This document shows, piece after piece, positions 1-12,400 of a stretch of 64,000 bases of DNA (position 1 is its first letter; every line of letters begins with the position of its first letter). Both the position numbers and the translations under genes were made by a program. Location of the stretch: positions 967,342-1,031,341 of the forward strand of contig BCKT01000010.1 in assembly GCA_003116875.1 (NCBI GenBank), read 5' to 3'. This DNA is from Takashimella koratensis. Its lineage: Eukaryota > Basidiomycota > Tremellomycetes > Trichosporonales > Tetragoniomycetaceae. A model generated the notes under the pieces. It was not told the DNA's origin, searched no databases, and worked only from the letters and a program-made list of their open reading frames with translations.

Positions 1-524
1 GGGGGGGGGTTCATAGCATAAGAACAAGATCACATTCGGTAGCATATACATGAGCTTGTATGAGGGGAAGAAGTACTTGGGGTAGATTTACATTTGAGGA
101 TAATGGGGTATTGTCGTATATCGCGTGAGACTGATGAGGAAAGAGCAAGAGCAGATTGGAGAAGAGGAGGGAGAGGGGGAGGGGCAGTGTGGACCGCGTA
201 GCGTATGATAGACAGGAGATCAGAGACTGGGGACCACGAACCGAGGATCGTACAGTTGAGAGAGGAAGAAGGTATCGACGAGTCAAGGACAAGAAGGGAT
301 AGTCTGAAAAGTCATTTAGCTGACCCTTTACGAATCTGCAATTGTATGTCAGTTGTATCCCATACAGAGACTTACGAGCATCTACCGTACACCCAGAGAC
401 CAACACGGATGAGATATCGAGGAGTTGGGATAAATCAGCTTATGACCTCGATTATATCAAGACATTGGAGATGAAGACGGAGACAGAGACTGAGCAGGTT
501 TGTCCACTTCTAAGGGATTACGGA
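1..524. other. Window edge, no supported gene
   Basis: The window opens with nine G residues, which may be a contig edge or a collapsed homopolymer. The short open frames here lack recognisable domains and splice structure. The stretch may hold the 3' exon or 3' UTR of the minus-strand SANT-domain gene that follows, because that gene has a strong donor at 602 and needs sequence downstream of it. Nothing else is visible. Confidence 0.4.
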
Positions 525-1457
525 TTATGGATTATGGATAATGTACTTGCACTTGTACTTGTACTTGTGCTTGTACTTGTGCTTGTGCTTGTTTGTACTT
601 ACCATAGCATGATAATAACATCCGAAACTCTTCCTGTCAACTAACCGACCATCGATAGAGATCGCGGTCCACAGGTGATCTTTGAGAATGGATTCGATCA
701 GGTCGATGAGGACGGATTCTTCCTTGGGAGTCCATTGGGAGACTACACGAGGGTTGAGGTCGGTTAGCAGTTTGCGATCGAGATCGGAATCGGATTGAGG
801 GGTGGTGGTGGTGGTGGGTTTGAGGATGGGTTTGACGCCAACGCCACCGCCACCGCCACCGCCACCGCCACCGCCAATGCCGAAGCCGAAGCCGACGCCA
901 CCTCCACCGCCGATGCTGAATATGGACGCCAAGGGAAAGTCCGAGGATGATGTCGAAGACGAGGACGAGCAAGTCAAAGACGAGGAAGGACAAGGAGAAG
1001 GAGGCGGAAGCGGAGGCGGAGGTGTAGAGGTCGAGGATGATGAAGACGAAGATGATACGGATTGCTCAGGAATAGGAAGAGTGACGATTTTTGACCCCTT
1101 CTCGTTCTTCATCTCTTTCTTCCCCTTCTTCCCCAACTTCAACTTTTCCTTCGTTTCCTGCGTTGCCTTTTCCCTCCTACCTTCGAGAGTCTTGAGACTC
1201 TTCTCCCCCCCCTTCCCCTTTGCCACCTTTGCCCCCTTCTTTCCCTTCTTTCCCTTCTTTCCCTTCTTTCCCTTGCTATCTGTATCTCCCTTCCTCTTCT
1301 GCACCCGATCGTGCACCGAGTCCAGCGGGGACGAAGGCGTGCGCGAAGAGGTTAACGGCTTCGTTGATATAACCGTCGTCGTAGTGGAGTAGGGCAGAGG
1401 GACATGACCTGTCGCCCATTTGGGAGTAGTGGACGGAAGTAGTTGACGGCGTTCCAT
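525..1457 (-). CDS. SANT/Myb-like domain protein, 3' end uncertain
   Basis: About the last 60 residues form a SANT/Myb-like helix bundle: a W-T-P-K-E-E-S start, an acidic-hydrophobic helix, then L-W-T-A-I-S and a C-Y-Y-H end, as in fungal proteins that recognise DNA or histone tails. The N-terminal two thirds is low complexity: Lys/Gly repeats (KGKKGKKGKK), Ser runs, Pro runs and Gly runs. A good donor (GTAAGT on the minus strand, plus 597-602) lies straight after the SANT helix. Translation past 603 runs into a hexamer repeat and gives a Lys/His/Tyr-rich tail that is probably intronic. The true end then lies in the first 520 bases; one candidate exon follows a TAG acceptor near 500. The gene is divergent from PUS7. 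Function beyond DNA or chromatin association is unknown. Confidence 0.55.
   Translation of the reverse strand: MERRQLLPSTTPKWATGHVPLPYSTTTTVISTKPLTSSRTPSSPLDSVHDRVQKRKGDTDSKGKKGKKGKKGKKGAKVAKGKGGEKSLKTLEGRREKATQETKEKLKLGKKGKKEMKNEKGSKIVTLPIPEQSVSSSSSSSSTSTPPPPLPPPSPCPSSSLTCSSSSSTSSSDFPLASIFSIGGGGGVGFGFGIGGGGGGGGGGGVGVKPILKPTTTTTPQSDSDLDRKLLTDLNPRVVSQWTPKEESVLIDLIESILKDHLWTAISIDGRLVDRKSFGCYYHAMVSTNKHKHKYKHKYKYKCKYIIHNP
542..597. repeat. CTTGTA/CTTGTG hexamer microsatellite
   Basis: Imperfect tandem hexamers (cttgta and cttgtg) directly abut the donor of the minus-strand SANT gene. It probably lies inside that intron. Confidence 0.8.
834..880. repeat. CCACCG trinucleotide-type repeat (poly-Gly coding)
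   Basis: A run of ccaccg units that encodes a poly-glycine stretch in the minus-strand SANT-domain protein. The opposite strand reads as poly-proline and should not be annotated. Confidence 0.7.
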
Positions 1458-1517
1458 CGTTGACTAGGAGGTGAAGAGGGGCGAGGTGAGAGGATGAGCG
1501 CTGAGAGGTGAAGACGA

Positions 1518-1550
<33 letters not shown>

Positions 1551-2424
1551 GGGGTAAGAGAGGTAGAGACTGAGTTAGAAATAATAGGAAGACTGGATTG
1601 AAGGAAGAATGAGAGACTAAGGATTGAGGGAAGAAAGACGGTAGGTGATGTGGTGAGCAGATTCAAGCAAGGAATAGGGGACGTGAGGATGGATGGGGAC
1701 GGGCGGAGATTGACAAAGGTGATTATTGATCAAAGGAAGACTAGATGAGGTCAGTGCGCCATCAGCTCATCTTCACGGCTTCATCGCGAGCCCCGTGGTA
1801 CTGCTCACGGGCGAAAAGAGGGCAAGGTGGACACTTTCCCCTGTCCTATCTGCCTTGCCTATCCCGCCCCTCTCTAATAGCTCACCACCAGTCGATGCTC
1901 CCGGCGCCAATGCTCTTCACCGTCACTGCCACGCCACACCACAGCCCGCACTCTCGTTCCTTTCATCTAACCCCACACGATCCTTGCTCATTTCTTTCCA
2001 GGTTCAATCACTCTGTCGCTTTCATCACCCTCTTCTCTCTCTCTCTCCCCTTCCCCCCCTCCCCTACCCCTTCCCTCGCCGCAGTCCCAGACCCAGAATT
2101 TCCTACTCGCTCGATATCAAGGAGAGAGAGCGCCCGATGCATGGCATTTCCCACTTTCGTTTCCAGTTTTGGCTCCCCCGCACACACATATGACTAGGTG
2201 CCACACCCGGTGGAGGTGGAGTTGACCATTGACATCTGAAATTTTGGACCACCACTGTCCTTCTGTCCGCCTGTCTGTCTGTCCATCACTTCAACCACAC
2301 CTCGAGCCCACTCAACCCACCACGTTTCACCTTCCCAACTTGCATTGACCCTTGTCGATCCCCTAATCTTGCTCATCGGCCGCCCGAATCGATCCGCCCG
2401 ACTCTTCACCTAACGCTCCACAGT
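1458..2424. promoter_or_regulatory. Divergent intergenic region, SANT gene / PUS7
   Basis: About 970 bases separate the two start codons. It contains a (GAC)n run near 1515-1548 and a long CT-rich tract near 2020-2070, typical of basidiomycete leaders. Two overlapping frames near 1726-2197 look like pyrimidine-rich noise. No defined operator is recognisable. Confidence 0.45.
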
Positions 2425-5400
2425 ATGGAGCCCGAGCCCAACCCCGCCCCGGGGTCCGCGCCCGCGTCGTCGCTCGAGTCGGCACCCACCGAGCTCGTTG
2501 TCTCCGGCAAACGAGAGCGCGAGGAAAGTGTTGACGGCGTCCTCGAGTCTGAGGAACAAGTACCCAAACGTGCTCGTGAGGCTGTCGAGGGCGCTACCGA
2601 AAACATCCTCGAATCTATCTCTTCCTCTCCCTCTACCACACTCCCAGCTCCAGTCTCCATCCCCGCCTCGGCCCCAGCCGCAGCCATAGCCCTAGCGCCC
2701 ACACCCACACCCACACCCACTATCCTTCCTGGCGCCAACTACACCTCCCACCAGGCCCCGCCTGCGATCTCGCGACTCGGTCTCCTTCCTCAACTCCCCG
2801 AAATGCCGCCCTCCCTCGAACTCGTCACTGGCGTCAAGGCGGACCTGCGTGCGCGTAATGGATTCGTCGGCGAGGCTGAGGTCGGGATCAGCGGGTATGT
2901 CGGGAAGGACATGAAGGGCGTTCAAGGAATCATCAAACAACGGTGAGTGAAGCGATCCCGAAGGGAGCGCAAGGAGTGTTCTTTATGCCTGCTGTTTATG
3001 AAGTGGACAGATGGGAAGGGGGGTGAGATTGGGCGAGAGAGGGGAGTGTACTCAGAATGGGCAAAAGGGAAGGCGGAGCGAGTGGACAAAGACTCGTTGG
3101 GATCCCGTTACTTTGTACTGATCCACTAGGTTTACCGATTTCATGGTCTACGAGGTCATGCCGAACGGCGAGGTGGTTCAGCTTGTGGATATCACGAAAC
3201 CCGTTGAGCCAGACTGGGGCAAGGGCAAAGAGAAGGAGAAGGAACAGGACAAGGGCAAGGGAAAGGCGGAAGAGACCAAGCCCGTTGACGGATCGACAGG
3301 GGCTGAAGGTACAGCCGTCGTTTCCGCCGAGTCTGGTCCCACCGAAGGTGACGAAACCACCACCGCTCCTACTGCTCCTACTATCGAGCTCCCTGCTTTA
3401 CTTGAAAACCTTGCCCCGCACGCCCTTTGGTCAGCCGAAACCGCTTTTGCCCTCCTTGCGCATTTCACCGAACACACCGTTGTTGCGATCCACGAGCTGA
3501 TTGTGGAAGGTCGGAACCCACCCCCAAAGCAAGATGCAGGCTGGGGAGCAAGGCCGGTCAGGGATGTTGCCAAAGTGGAAGAGGATGAAGAGGCTGCTAT
3601 GAATCTAGAGAATGAAGCGGGGAGTGGAGGTGGAGAAGGCGGAGAGGGTGCGGGAGGAGGAGGGGAGTCAGTGGAGTTTGGGGAGGGACGAGGAGGAAGA
3701 GGGCAAGGGAGGGATAGAGGGAGAGGAAGAGGGAGAGATAGAGGAAGAGGGGGAAGAGGAGGGAGAGGAGCAAGAGGCGGGAAAGCAGGTGGTGAGGAAT
3801 GGTGGCATGGAAAAGATGTCAGGGAGGTTTTGTCCCAGGTGAGTTGAGATTAGATGACGCTCGGCGTCTAGATTCAACAGGCGCTGATGATCTCCCTCAC
3901 TTTTCATCTCGCTCGCTCGGTTTTCACACACTAATTGCTCTGGATACCTCACCCAGGTGATCGCGGATAAAGAAGCCCGAGCTGCTGCTCACAAGATTGT
4001 GCGCGAACTGTTCAAGGGCGAGATTGAGACTTCGGCAAAGGATACGAAAGAGGGTCAGAAGTTGGCGATCAAGTGGGCAACGGCGTTGAGTAAGCGGCGC
4101 GAAGAGAATCGAGAAAGGGGTGAGTGTGTCCTTGAGGGTTGACTGGATTTTGTTTGATCCTGGATGTCTTCCATCTTGACGATCAAATGCCAAGCTAACC
4201 AACTATTCCTCTAAGGCCCGCGTATGCCCAATTACATTCACTTCACACTACACAAGACCAATCGCGAGACTCAAGATTGTCTCGGCCACCTCGCGCGACT
4301 TCTCAACATCCCCGTCAAAGAGTTCTCCATTTGCGGAACTAAAGATAAACGCGCTGTGACGGTTCAGCGGGTTTCGATCCGTCGCCAGGGCGGATTGAAC
4401 CTCCCTGGCCTTTGGAAGGCCGCTAATGGGGTCAAGGCAGGAAGGAGGACGGAAAAGGGGGCGGTGAATGAAAGAGCGGATAGAGGTGCTAGGATTGGAG
4501 ATTTGAAGTATGCGACTCAAGCGTTGGAATTGGGAATGTTGAAGGGGAACCATTTCAAGATTACCCTAAGGTGAGTGACCGCCAGGCGGATAGGACGGGA
4601 ATGGGGTGCCCAAAGGTTTTGCTGGGACGGATTTGTCTTAGGGGAACGAGAGAATGGGAGAGGGTCGAGCAGAGAAGAAGAATAAGTTTTTTGAAAAGTA
4701 CGCTGACATTGGGTTTGCAGAAATGTCCAAGCAGAGAGCCAAGAAGCTATCGACAAGATGATGGAGTCGCTTCGTGACCACGGCTTTGTCAATTATTTCG
4801 GTAAGCCAAGATACATTACTCTACTCTATCACTCACACCTATGTCTTCTCACTCATCTCTCCCTTATCCTGTCTCTTCTATCTTCCTCGTGCTGACACCA
4901 CCAGGCATGCAGCGCTTCGGGACCTCGACAGTCCCGACCCACATTACCGGCCTCTTCCTTCTCCAGCAACGCTGGACGGAAGCGATCGACTCCATCCTCT
5001 CCCTACGCGAAGGCGAGCACCCCGACTGCGTTCGAGGCCGACTCGCGTGGTTAGAGGACCAGGATATAAGTCGCGCATTGCAACTTATGCCTCGGAGGTC
5101 GGTTGCGGAGAGGTCGATTTGGGAGTACTGGAATCGTGGGAACCGGGTGGAGGATAAAGTTGGCGCCTTGGGGAATGTGAGTCGTGATGAGGCGCGGGTG
5201 TGAAGAATGCGGATTGGGAATCAGGAGAAGCAAGACTGATGATGGTCTAGATTCCGAGAAACTTGCGGACCATGTACGTTCACGCGTACCAGAGTTATAT
5301 CTGGAACGTGGTCACTTCTGAGCGAATCAAAGTGTCGTCGACAGAGCCGGTGGTTGGTGACTTGGTCTACGCCAACCGCGAGCAGCAAGACGATGAGGAA

Positions 5401-6322
5401 ATTGGTGAGTGCATTCTTCAAACTCGTCCACGTTCCTACACCGAAGCAACCATTTTGCCCGTATCTCATTTCACACGAAAACAAAGTATGACTGACACCA
5501 TTTTCTTCTCTCCCACTTGCGAACGAACCGAACCACAGACCAGCCCAAACGACGAGGAGGTCGACAAGATCGTGGCGCACTTGATAATTCTTCCACACGA
5601 CAAGTCAAACAATTAACCGAATCCGACCTCGCAGAGTATACAATCTTTGATGTCGTCTTGCCGCTTCCTGGGTGGGACGTGGAGTACCCGACCAACGAGA
5701 CGGGAGAGCTGTACAAGACGCTCTTGAAGGCTGATGGATTAGATCCGGCGAAAATGAGGAGGGAACAGCGGTGAGTACGGCCAGGGCAAGAACTGGACGA
5801 CGAGAGGGAAAGAATATGGAGGGAAAGAAGGAAGATGCAGCTAAGAGAGAGGCAGAGACGAGGTCGAGACACATTGAACATATGCGACCCATACTAACAC
5901 CTCCCAGCGAGTTCTCCTTACCCGGCTCTTACCGAAAGATCATCAATCACCCTACCTCGGTCAGCTGGGATCACATTCGATATACCGACCCGGACCTTGC
6001 TCTTGTCCAATCTGACGAAGACCGAATCCTCAACCTCAACCCTCCTGTTACCGATGACCCGAACGGCAAGTTCCGCGCGCTCAAGGTGTCCCTGACCTTG
6101 GGGACGTCGTCGTATGCGACCATGGCACTGAGGGAGATCACGAGGACAGAGACGGCATCATGGCATCAGATTGGACTGACCCAGAGTAACGAGGATCAGG
6201 CGCACAAGGGTCGCGGGATGGAGGGGGAAGGGGAAGGTGCAGGTGAGGGCGAGGCGGACGCTGAGGCGGAGGCGGAGGGTGCGGTTGTAGGTGGGACAGA
6301 GGGCGACGCGGTAGATGCATAG
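2425..6322 (+). CDS. PUS7: PUS7/TruD-family tRNA and mRNA pseudouridine synthase
   Basis: Isomerises uridine to pseudouridine in tRNA, snRNA and mRNA. Motifs in order: an acidic N-terminal region, GIIKQRFTDFMVYEV (the family N-terminal signature, spliced across 2942/3130), PNYIHFTLHKTN, the catalytic motif CGTKDKRAVTVQR with its Asp, FGMQRFGT after the intron at 4801-4904, and a C-terminal LPLPGWDVEYP block followed by an SSYATMALRE block. Followed exons: 2425-2942, 3130-3838, 3957-4119, 4216-4570, 4721-4800, 4905 to about 5176, then exons near 5251, 5540 and 5908 to the stop. The first six are phase-consistent. Unusual: an Arg/Gly-rich insert at about 3675-3785 and a Gly/Glu-rich tail. The start is the first ATG ahead of the family-specific region. 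Confidence 0.93.
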
Positions 6323-7245
6323 CCGGGGAGTAATCGGTGTGGACATTAAGATTCGTGAGACATGTAAGAATGAAGAAACATGAACGCGTTGGCGTTCGTT
6401 TGTGAAGCGCAGAAATAGCGTATGTAGACCCGACCCTGTGAGCATGGTGTTTATGGATGGGGTTTATCGCGCCGTCGCGTTGGGAGATCAAAGACGGAAC
6501 GAACGGGTCGATACCGAGGAGCAGCGTGACGAGTCTTTAGTCACAGACGCGATGAACCCCCGTTCGTACCTACATTTTAGAACAGGGTCACACACAACCT
6601 TGCGTTCCCGGTCGCCCGGATCCTACTTGGTGGTTGGGCGATGGAGATTAAATTTCATGGGCAAAGGGGAGGGAGGGTGACGGTAGACGGTAAGATGTAG
6701 GGACCCAAGGACGTGGAACCAGTAAACGGAGTAGTAGCCGGTGCCGAGACCGCGGGGGATTTTAAGGCGTAGTGTGCATTGGGGTAGGGCGGGGGTCGTG
6801 TTCGTGTTCGTGTTCGTGTCTGCATCCCCCCAGGGTGAGTGAGGGAGGTTGTAATGCAGGAGATCCAGTAATGTACTACTGGCTCGCAGGGTTGGTCGCA
6901 GGCGGCAGCAGGGTCAGAATTCGGGGGTTAAGTAGTATCCTGGACGCCATCCTGCAGGAGATGACTGTATGTGTGTGTGTGTGTAAGTGTGTGTGTGGCA
7001 TTTCACGCGCGTCGTTTGATTTTTGATTTCCTCGTTGATTGATTTCGCATTTCCACATCCACATCCACCCTTTGCTCCTCGCTGATTCATACATAACCAT
7101 CTCTGCTCTTTTCTCTCTCTCTCTCTCTCTCTGTCAGCCCCTCTACTCTCCACCTCCCCCTCTCAACACACCTCCCAATCTCCTCCATCCCACCTCCGTT
7201 TCTCGCCTCCACCTCATCTCTCGCCTCCACATCCGCGTCCACGCC
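6323..7245. other. Intergenic, PUS7 3' UTR and promoter of the WD40 gene
   Basis: No gene seen. It holds a (GT)n microsatellite at about 6969-7000 and a CT run near 7113-7132 just before the next gene. Both genes read rightward. Confidence 0.5.
6969..7000. repeat. (GT)n microsatellite
   Basis: An interrupted gt dinucleotide run in the intergenic region. Confidence 0.85.
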
Positions 7246-10200
7246 ATGGCGCAGGCGCAGGCGCAGGCGCACCCGCGCCCCCCGCTCGGGTCCGTATCAA
7301 CCAATATCACTCTCCCCTCTCTTTCCGGGCCCATATCAACACCTACCACCGCACCGGCCCCAGCTCTCCCCTCGACATCGGCGCGCGCGGTCAAACCTCT
7401 CTACCCCATCTTCCTGGGTCGATCCAATTCCACTAAAAACCTCACCTCGGTAGATGAGAAACTCGCGTTTGCCAGCCACAGCCACGGTCACGGTCACGGT
7501 CACAGCCACCAACACCAACTCCAACAACATAACTTGGTCGCAACTGTCGGCGGGAGCGCACAAGCACGCGTGAACGGAAGCGCGTCGCGTTCGGCGAGTG
7601 AAGCAGGGCAAAGTCAAGTAATCGCGACCAGGGACGAACGCGACGATACCGACCGCGGACGCGTCGGAGATGCCCAGCGCAAGCGGGCCCGTCGACACAA
7701 CGCCGAAGAACACCTACCGGGCGCATCGAGTCAAGGTCATTTTCACCGACGCGATACATCTTCCTACGAGACAGGTCATGACAAAATCTTCAACGCGCAC
7801 TACGATGATCTCGACCTTGACCTTGGTTCGACATCACGGTCATCTTCGTCCTCCCCTTCTACGCCGGTATCGAAATCCGCGTCACTAAGCGACGATATCG
7901 ATATGCATACTGAGATCAACGTGGGGCTCGACGGATCCATCACTTCCATCACCACCACTACCACGACGACCTCCATCTCGGTCGCTGGCGGAGTTGACGT
8001 GACTTCCCTGACCCCTTCACGCGCTCGTCATACCCGTATGGCGAGTATACCCGACTACTTCCCCGTGACCGCGTCGTCGCGATGTGATTTCTCCACTGGG
8101 ACTCGGAGGATGAAGGATGAGGCAGCGGCGGCGGCTGCGGCTGCGGCACAGGCGGCAGCGGAGGCGGCTGAGGCAGAGGCACAAGAGCAGGCGAGGGTTG
8201 AGAGGGCACCAAAAGTGTGGAGAAGAGCAAGGAGGCGGCTGGGCGCAGTAGGTGCGGGGCTAGGGGATGAGTTGACCATGCAGCATCGGGCGAAATGTGA
8301 GTGATGACCCCGGTATCGATCATGACGACGCTGACGAGTCTCTTCCCCGTTTCTTTCGACTTGTTATTGCTCACTCTTAAACACCCAGTTACTGGCCACA
8401 CTCTCAACGCCGTGTCTACCTACGTTACCCGCCTGACCTCTTCTCCTTCCCTTCCTCCATCCAAGATCCTCCTCCCTTCCTTCCCCTCTTCTACCCCCGG
8501 CTACAGGGACCGCGAATTTAACCCGGCTCTCGCTGTCGCCTTCAGCTCCGCGGCCAAAAATTACACCGCCACCGACGCGCTCGAGCTCGGGGCCCGACGC
8601 TTACTCGCTGTCGGAGGCGAGGACGGAGGGATACGGATCCTCGATGTGGATAAAGGACTCGGAGTGCATCCAGAGGCAGAAGGGTATTGGTGGCAGGCTC
8701 ACCATAATGGCGTCTTCGACTTTCAATGGGCAAATAATGATACCCAGATTGTAAGTGTCAACATGGACTGTACCTCACTGTGACCAAACCTTGACCGGAC
8801 ATTTCGTCCAACCAGACAAGCTACCACAGAGGTCTGACACTACCTAACAGCTCTCCGCATCCGGCGACCAGGTGCTCCGGCTACACGACCTATCGAGCGA
8901 CTCGCCGAAACTCCTCGCGACGCTACACGGCCACACATCGACAATCAAGACCGCCGTCTTCCTCGACGTCTCCCGAAGCCACGGCAGCGGTCCCTCCTCT
9001 GTGGGCGGCGCGCAACACCACAAGGTCATCGCCTCCGGCGGACGGGATGGGAACATTAACATTTACGACCTCCGTTGTAAGGGCTCGTTCTACGACAATG
9101 ATGACACGGCCACTGGAGCGGGCGTGAGAAGGTCGTCGCGCAATCGATCGGCAAGGAGGGAAATGGGAGATGATAATTATATCGTCAACCCCGTGTTGAC
9201 CCTCAGGCAGCCGCATAATTGGGGTTCAACAAGGAGGCACTATAATGATATGGTAAGCTGCTTATGTGCTAAATCTCGCCTCGAGTGGATCGTGCGCGGG
9301 TGAACATTGTAGTCTCAAGTTTGTCAACAGTCGTGCTCATTGTTCCGCAGAGATCCGTGTCGAGGTCAATCACGAGTCTTGTGGCTCTCCAATCGATGCC
9401 TGGTGTCCTCGCTTCTGGAGGTTCTTTCGATGGGTGAGTGGGCTTCCACCATCAACTCCTGAATCCATCTTCCACGTATTCATTCGCCTCGACTTCGGCT
9501 TACCCTTCCTCAGCGTGGTCAAGCTATGGGATATCCGAAGCTGTGGCGGCGGGTCCAATTCGCGATCCACTTGCACTCCAGTCGGGACTCTTGCCGACCC
9601 AACTGTTCTCTCTTCCAACCCTTCCATCCGACCTCGATCAATCAACGCGCTGGTGGAACAGCCGAATAACGGAGACCTCTACGCTCTCTGTGGCGACTCG
9701 AAGATCCACGTCCTCCGTCCCTCTGCCGCCTCTGACCCAGCCACCTCTGCCAGCAACTTTGGGGCCACCGAATCCATCTTACCACGTACATTCGTTCACC
9801 CGGACCTCCTCACACGCTCATTCTACATCCGCATGTCCATCTCCCCAGATGGCCAACACCTCGCCTGCGGATCGTGCCATGGCGGTGTGATGTTGTGGGA
9901 TACCGCCCAGAGAGGGGAGACGGGGACTGGGAAGGTCAATGGACAGAGGTTGGAGGTCCCCAACGCCTGGGGGAATACGAATCAGTCAGCGACAGAGGTT
10001 ATCGCGGTTGATTGGGGAAAGGACCTCGTGAGTGATTGTCTTGGGCTTGACAAGGGGACATGAGAGAGATGGGTAGAGAACAGGAGAGAAGCAGGAGGGG
10101 ACAGCGCGGTGGCAAATTGAGAGTAGACCAACTGACATGGAACAGCTCGCAGCGTCGTCAGACGATTTGACTACCCGGATCTGGAGACCAAATCCCGCTG

Positions 10201-10262
10201 CAGCTCAGTGGCTCAGAGACGACCCCGTTGCGGCCAAGTCGGAATGGGCCGGGCTCGCCTAA
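7246..10262 (+). CDS. Cdt2/DTL-like WD40 protein, probable CRL4 substrate receptor
   Basis: Six exons with consistent phase (7246-8296, 8389-8750, 8851-9252, 9351-9433, 9514-10027, 10146-10262) encode 842 residues. The first ~350 are low complexity, with a His/Gly tract (HGHGHGHSHQHQ) and a poly-Ala run. The rest is a beta-propeller with typical repeats: LLAVGGEDGGIRILD, LSASGDQVLRLHDL, ASGGRDGNINIYDLRCKG, GVVKLWDIRS, LACGSCHGGVMLWD and LAASSDDLTTRIWRPNP. The D-G-N-I-x-x-Y/W-D-x-R-C repeat and the final S-D-D-x-x-x-R-I-W-R resemble Cdt2 (denticleless), which recruits PCNA-bound Cdt1 and other substrates to CUL4-DDB1. The W/Y-D-x-R repeats fit DDB1 binding. Another WD40 subfamily is possible. 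Confidence 0.72.
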
Positions 10263-12400
10263 ACCTCAGTCTGGCTTAAACGCCCAACTGGACACTTTGC
10301 TCGCGCTCCACACATCAACCACATCAATCACAACCATTACATCGAGGAGAACCATCAGAACACTGCTGGCGTGCTCCTCTGCACGATTCAAAGGAATTTT
10401 GTTTTGCTTTCTTCTTGACATCTTCATTGTTTACTTTTCACGAACGATCATCTACGACGCTTTCGACTGCACTCCTTGCACCCTTGTTTTGTATAATCCT
10501 CATTTCTCACGATCCGGTTGGGCCAGGGCTTTGATTCCACTTCATTACTTCATTTGCATTGTTTCCATTCTTTTCAACTATCACGACGACGACGATAACG
10601 ACATATTTGGATATAGGTTACGACGATAGGCAAGAGGTAGCCAACAAGAAGGGCGAGCGGGGGCTGGGTGTTATTGGCAGGTGCTGGGCGGGGGAAAGGC
10701 GGACCGACGGAACCACTTGACGTCCACGCATGATATTCTTCACTACCATTCGATACATTCTTGTACAAGCTTCCCTCAATCCAGTAACCGAGCGGGTCAA
10801 CTTGGGGGTCAACTTGGGGCCCAGAGACCATGGACGAGGCTAAACGAGCTTTGCACGCATGCATGAACGGTAGAACCGTACATCCTTGAGGCCCGGGGTC
10901 TACGGGTCGTCCTGTCTGCCAGCCCTGAACCGGGTGGAGAGATGGAGAGATACTGCCTGAACATGGGTGGGGTGGTGTGGTGTGTTCAACCGAGGAACAA
11001 GTCTTGGCACCTAGATCCGAGATAGCGTAAGGTGAGTGAGTACGTACGTGCATGTCTCAGAGAAGGGCCAGAGCCTGACACCAGACCATAAGACCGAAAA
11101 GCAAAACCCGAAAGCGAGGGGGAAGGGGGAAGGGGGGTGGGGGAGAGCCTCGACCTTGGCCTGAGCAGGGGGTGGGCGCTTAACCCGGTCCGCTCGGTGC
11201 GCGCGGCTCAACCAACGAGGCAAGCAGGATTTGCGTCAAACCCGAAGGCGAGAGTCAGCTCCCTCGCTTAACCGAGATTAAAAATTCTCCTCTCCTATCC
11301 TATCCTACCTGGACCACCCTCGTCTCGCTTCGCCGTCTGCGATGCATCACTCTCGCTATCCTTGGTCGCCCCTCCTACCGCTCCATGCCGCATTGCATCC
11401 CTCGCTATGCCTCATGGACGTTGCTCAGTGCTCAGTACTCATTGGTCGTTGGTCATTGGCTGATTGGTGGAATTCAGAACCGACCATGCGTACGTAGCCA
11501 GAAGGGTGATCTACAAACCCGACTCCGGCCCGAGTGGGATAATGGGAGCCCGCACCACACGTCCGACTCGCTAATTCTCGCTTGCACCGTCTTCTGTCTC
11601 TGGCATGCGTCCTTGCGTCCTTGCATGCATGCATCCACTTCCCTGCCCGATCCCACCCCACCCACCCCACCCACCCCACGACCATTCTATCCGTCCTGAA
11701 CTCTAACTGTAATCGCTAGAATAGAGAACAACTAGAAGTGTTCGCTGTTCCCTGCTCACTGCTTCCTGCTCGCTGACCCGCCCACACCTCGAACGCAGAC
11801 CCTTACCGCCCACCCACCCGTCGCCTGCTTTTCATTTAATTTCACCTTTTCACCGGTCCACCTCCCACCCCTCACCTCCCACCCCCCACCTCCGCATATA
11901 CGGTCCGTTACTCCACCGCACTCCGCATCCATCCCTGCCCTCGCTCCCTTGCGTCGCTTGGCAGAACAACCAACCGAGGCGGCAGTCGTAGTCAGCTCCG
12001 GACCATCGGAGCGACCAATCGCGCCGTTAAACGACAGCCCTCGCCCCGTACTTTATCCACCACCACTACTTTCTACTACGGCCAACTCTAACTCTACCAC
12101 CACACCACCCGACATCAATATCCTACACGATACACGACCGGTCGTGCTGCGTTTGTCTTGTCTTTCTTATTTCTCCAACAGACACATCCCATCTACAAGG
12201 CATACACATCGCCCGAGTATACATATAATTTCGTCGCCACCCGTGCACTGTGCCGAAACCAGGCAGTTGACCTGCTCCTTCCCTTCAACACTCAACCATC
12301 CACCCACCCATCCATACCTCAACCCTCTCGATTCGCCACCTCGACTTGAACCCCTTCACTCTTTTACCCTTACCCCATCCCATCTCTCTCCTCCTCGTCA
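10263..12400. other. Long intergenic region before SPT3
   Basis: About 2.1 kb without a supportable gene. It holds short T-rich and C-rich stretches, a TGCATGCATGCAT palindromic run near 11620, and CCACCCCA repeats near 11650-11680. The latter half is pyrimidine-rich and probably the SPT3 leader. Open frames on both strands here lack domain content. A non-coding RNA cannot be excluded. Confidence 0.45.

Noticed and set aside
802..1392. Plus-strand frame with poly-Pro and acidic runs
   Set aside because: It is the complement of the Gly- and Lys-rich minus-strand gene and has no domain of its own.
1726..2197. Two overlapping plus-strand frames
   Set aside because: Composition is pyrimidine-rich leader sequence upstream of PUS7, with no motif or conserved block.
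10574..11223. Minus-strand frames between the WD40 gene and SPT3
   Set aside because: They contain no recognisable domain and no convincing splice structure.
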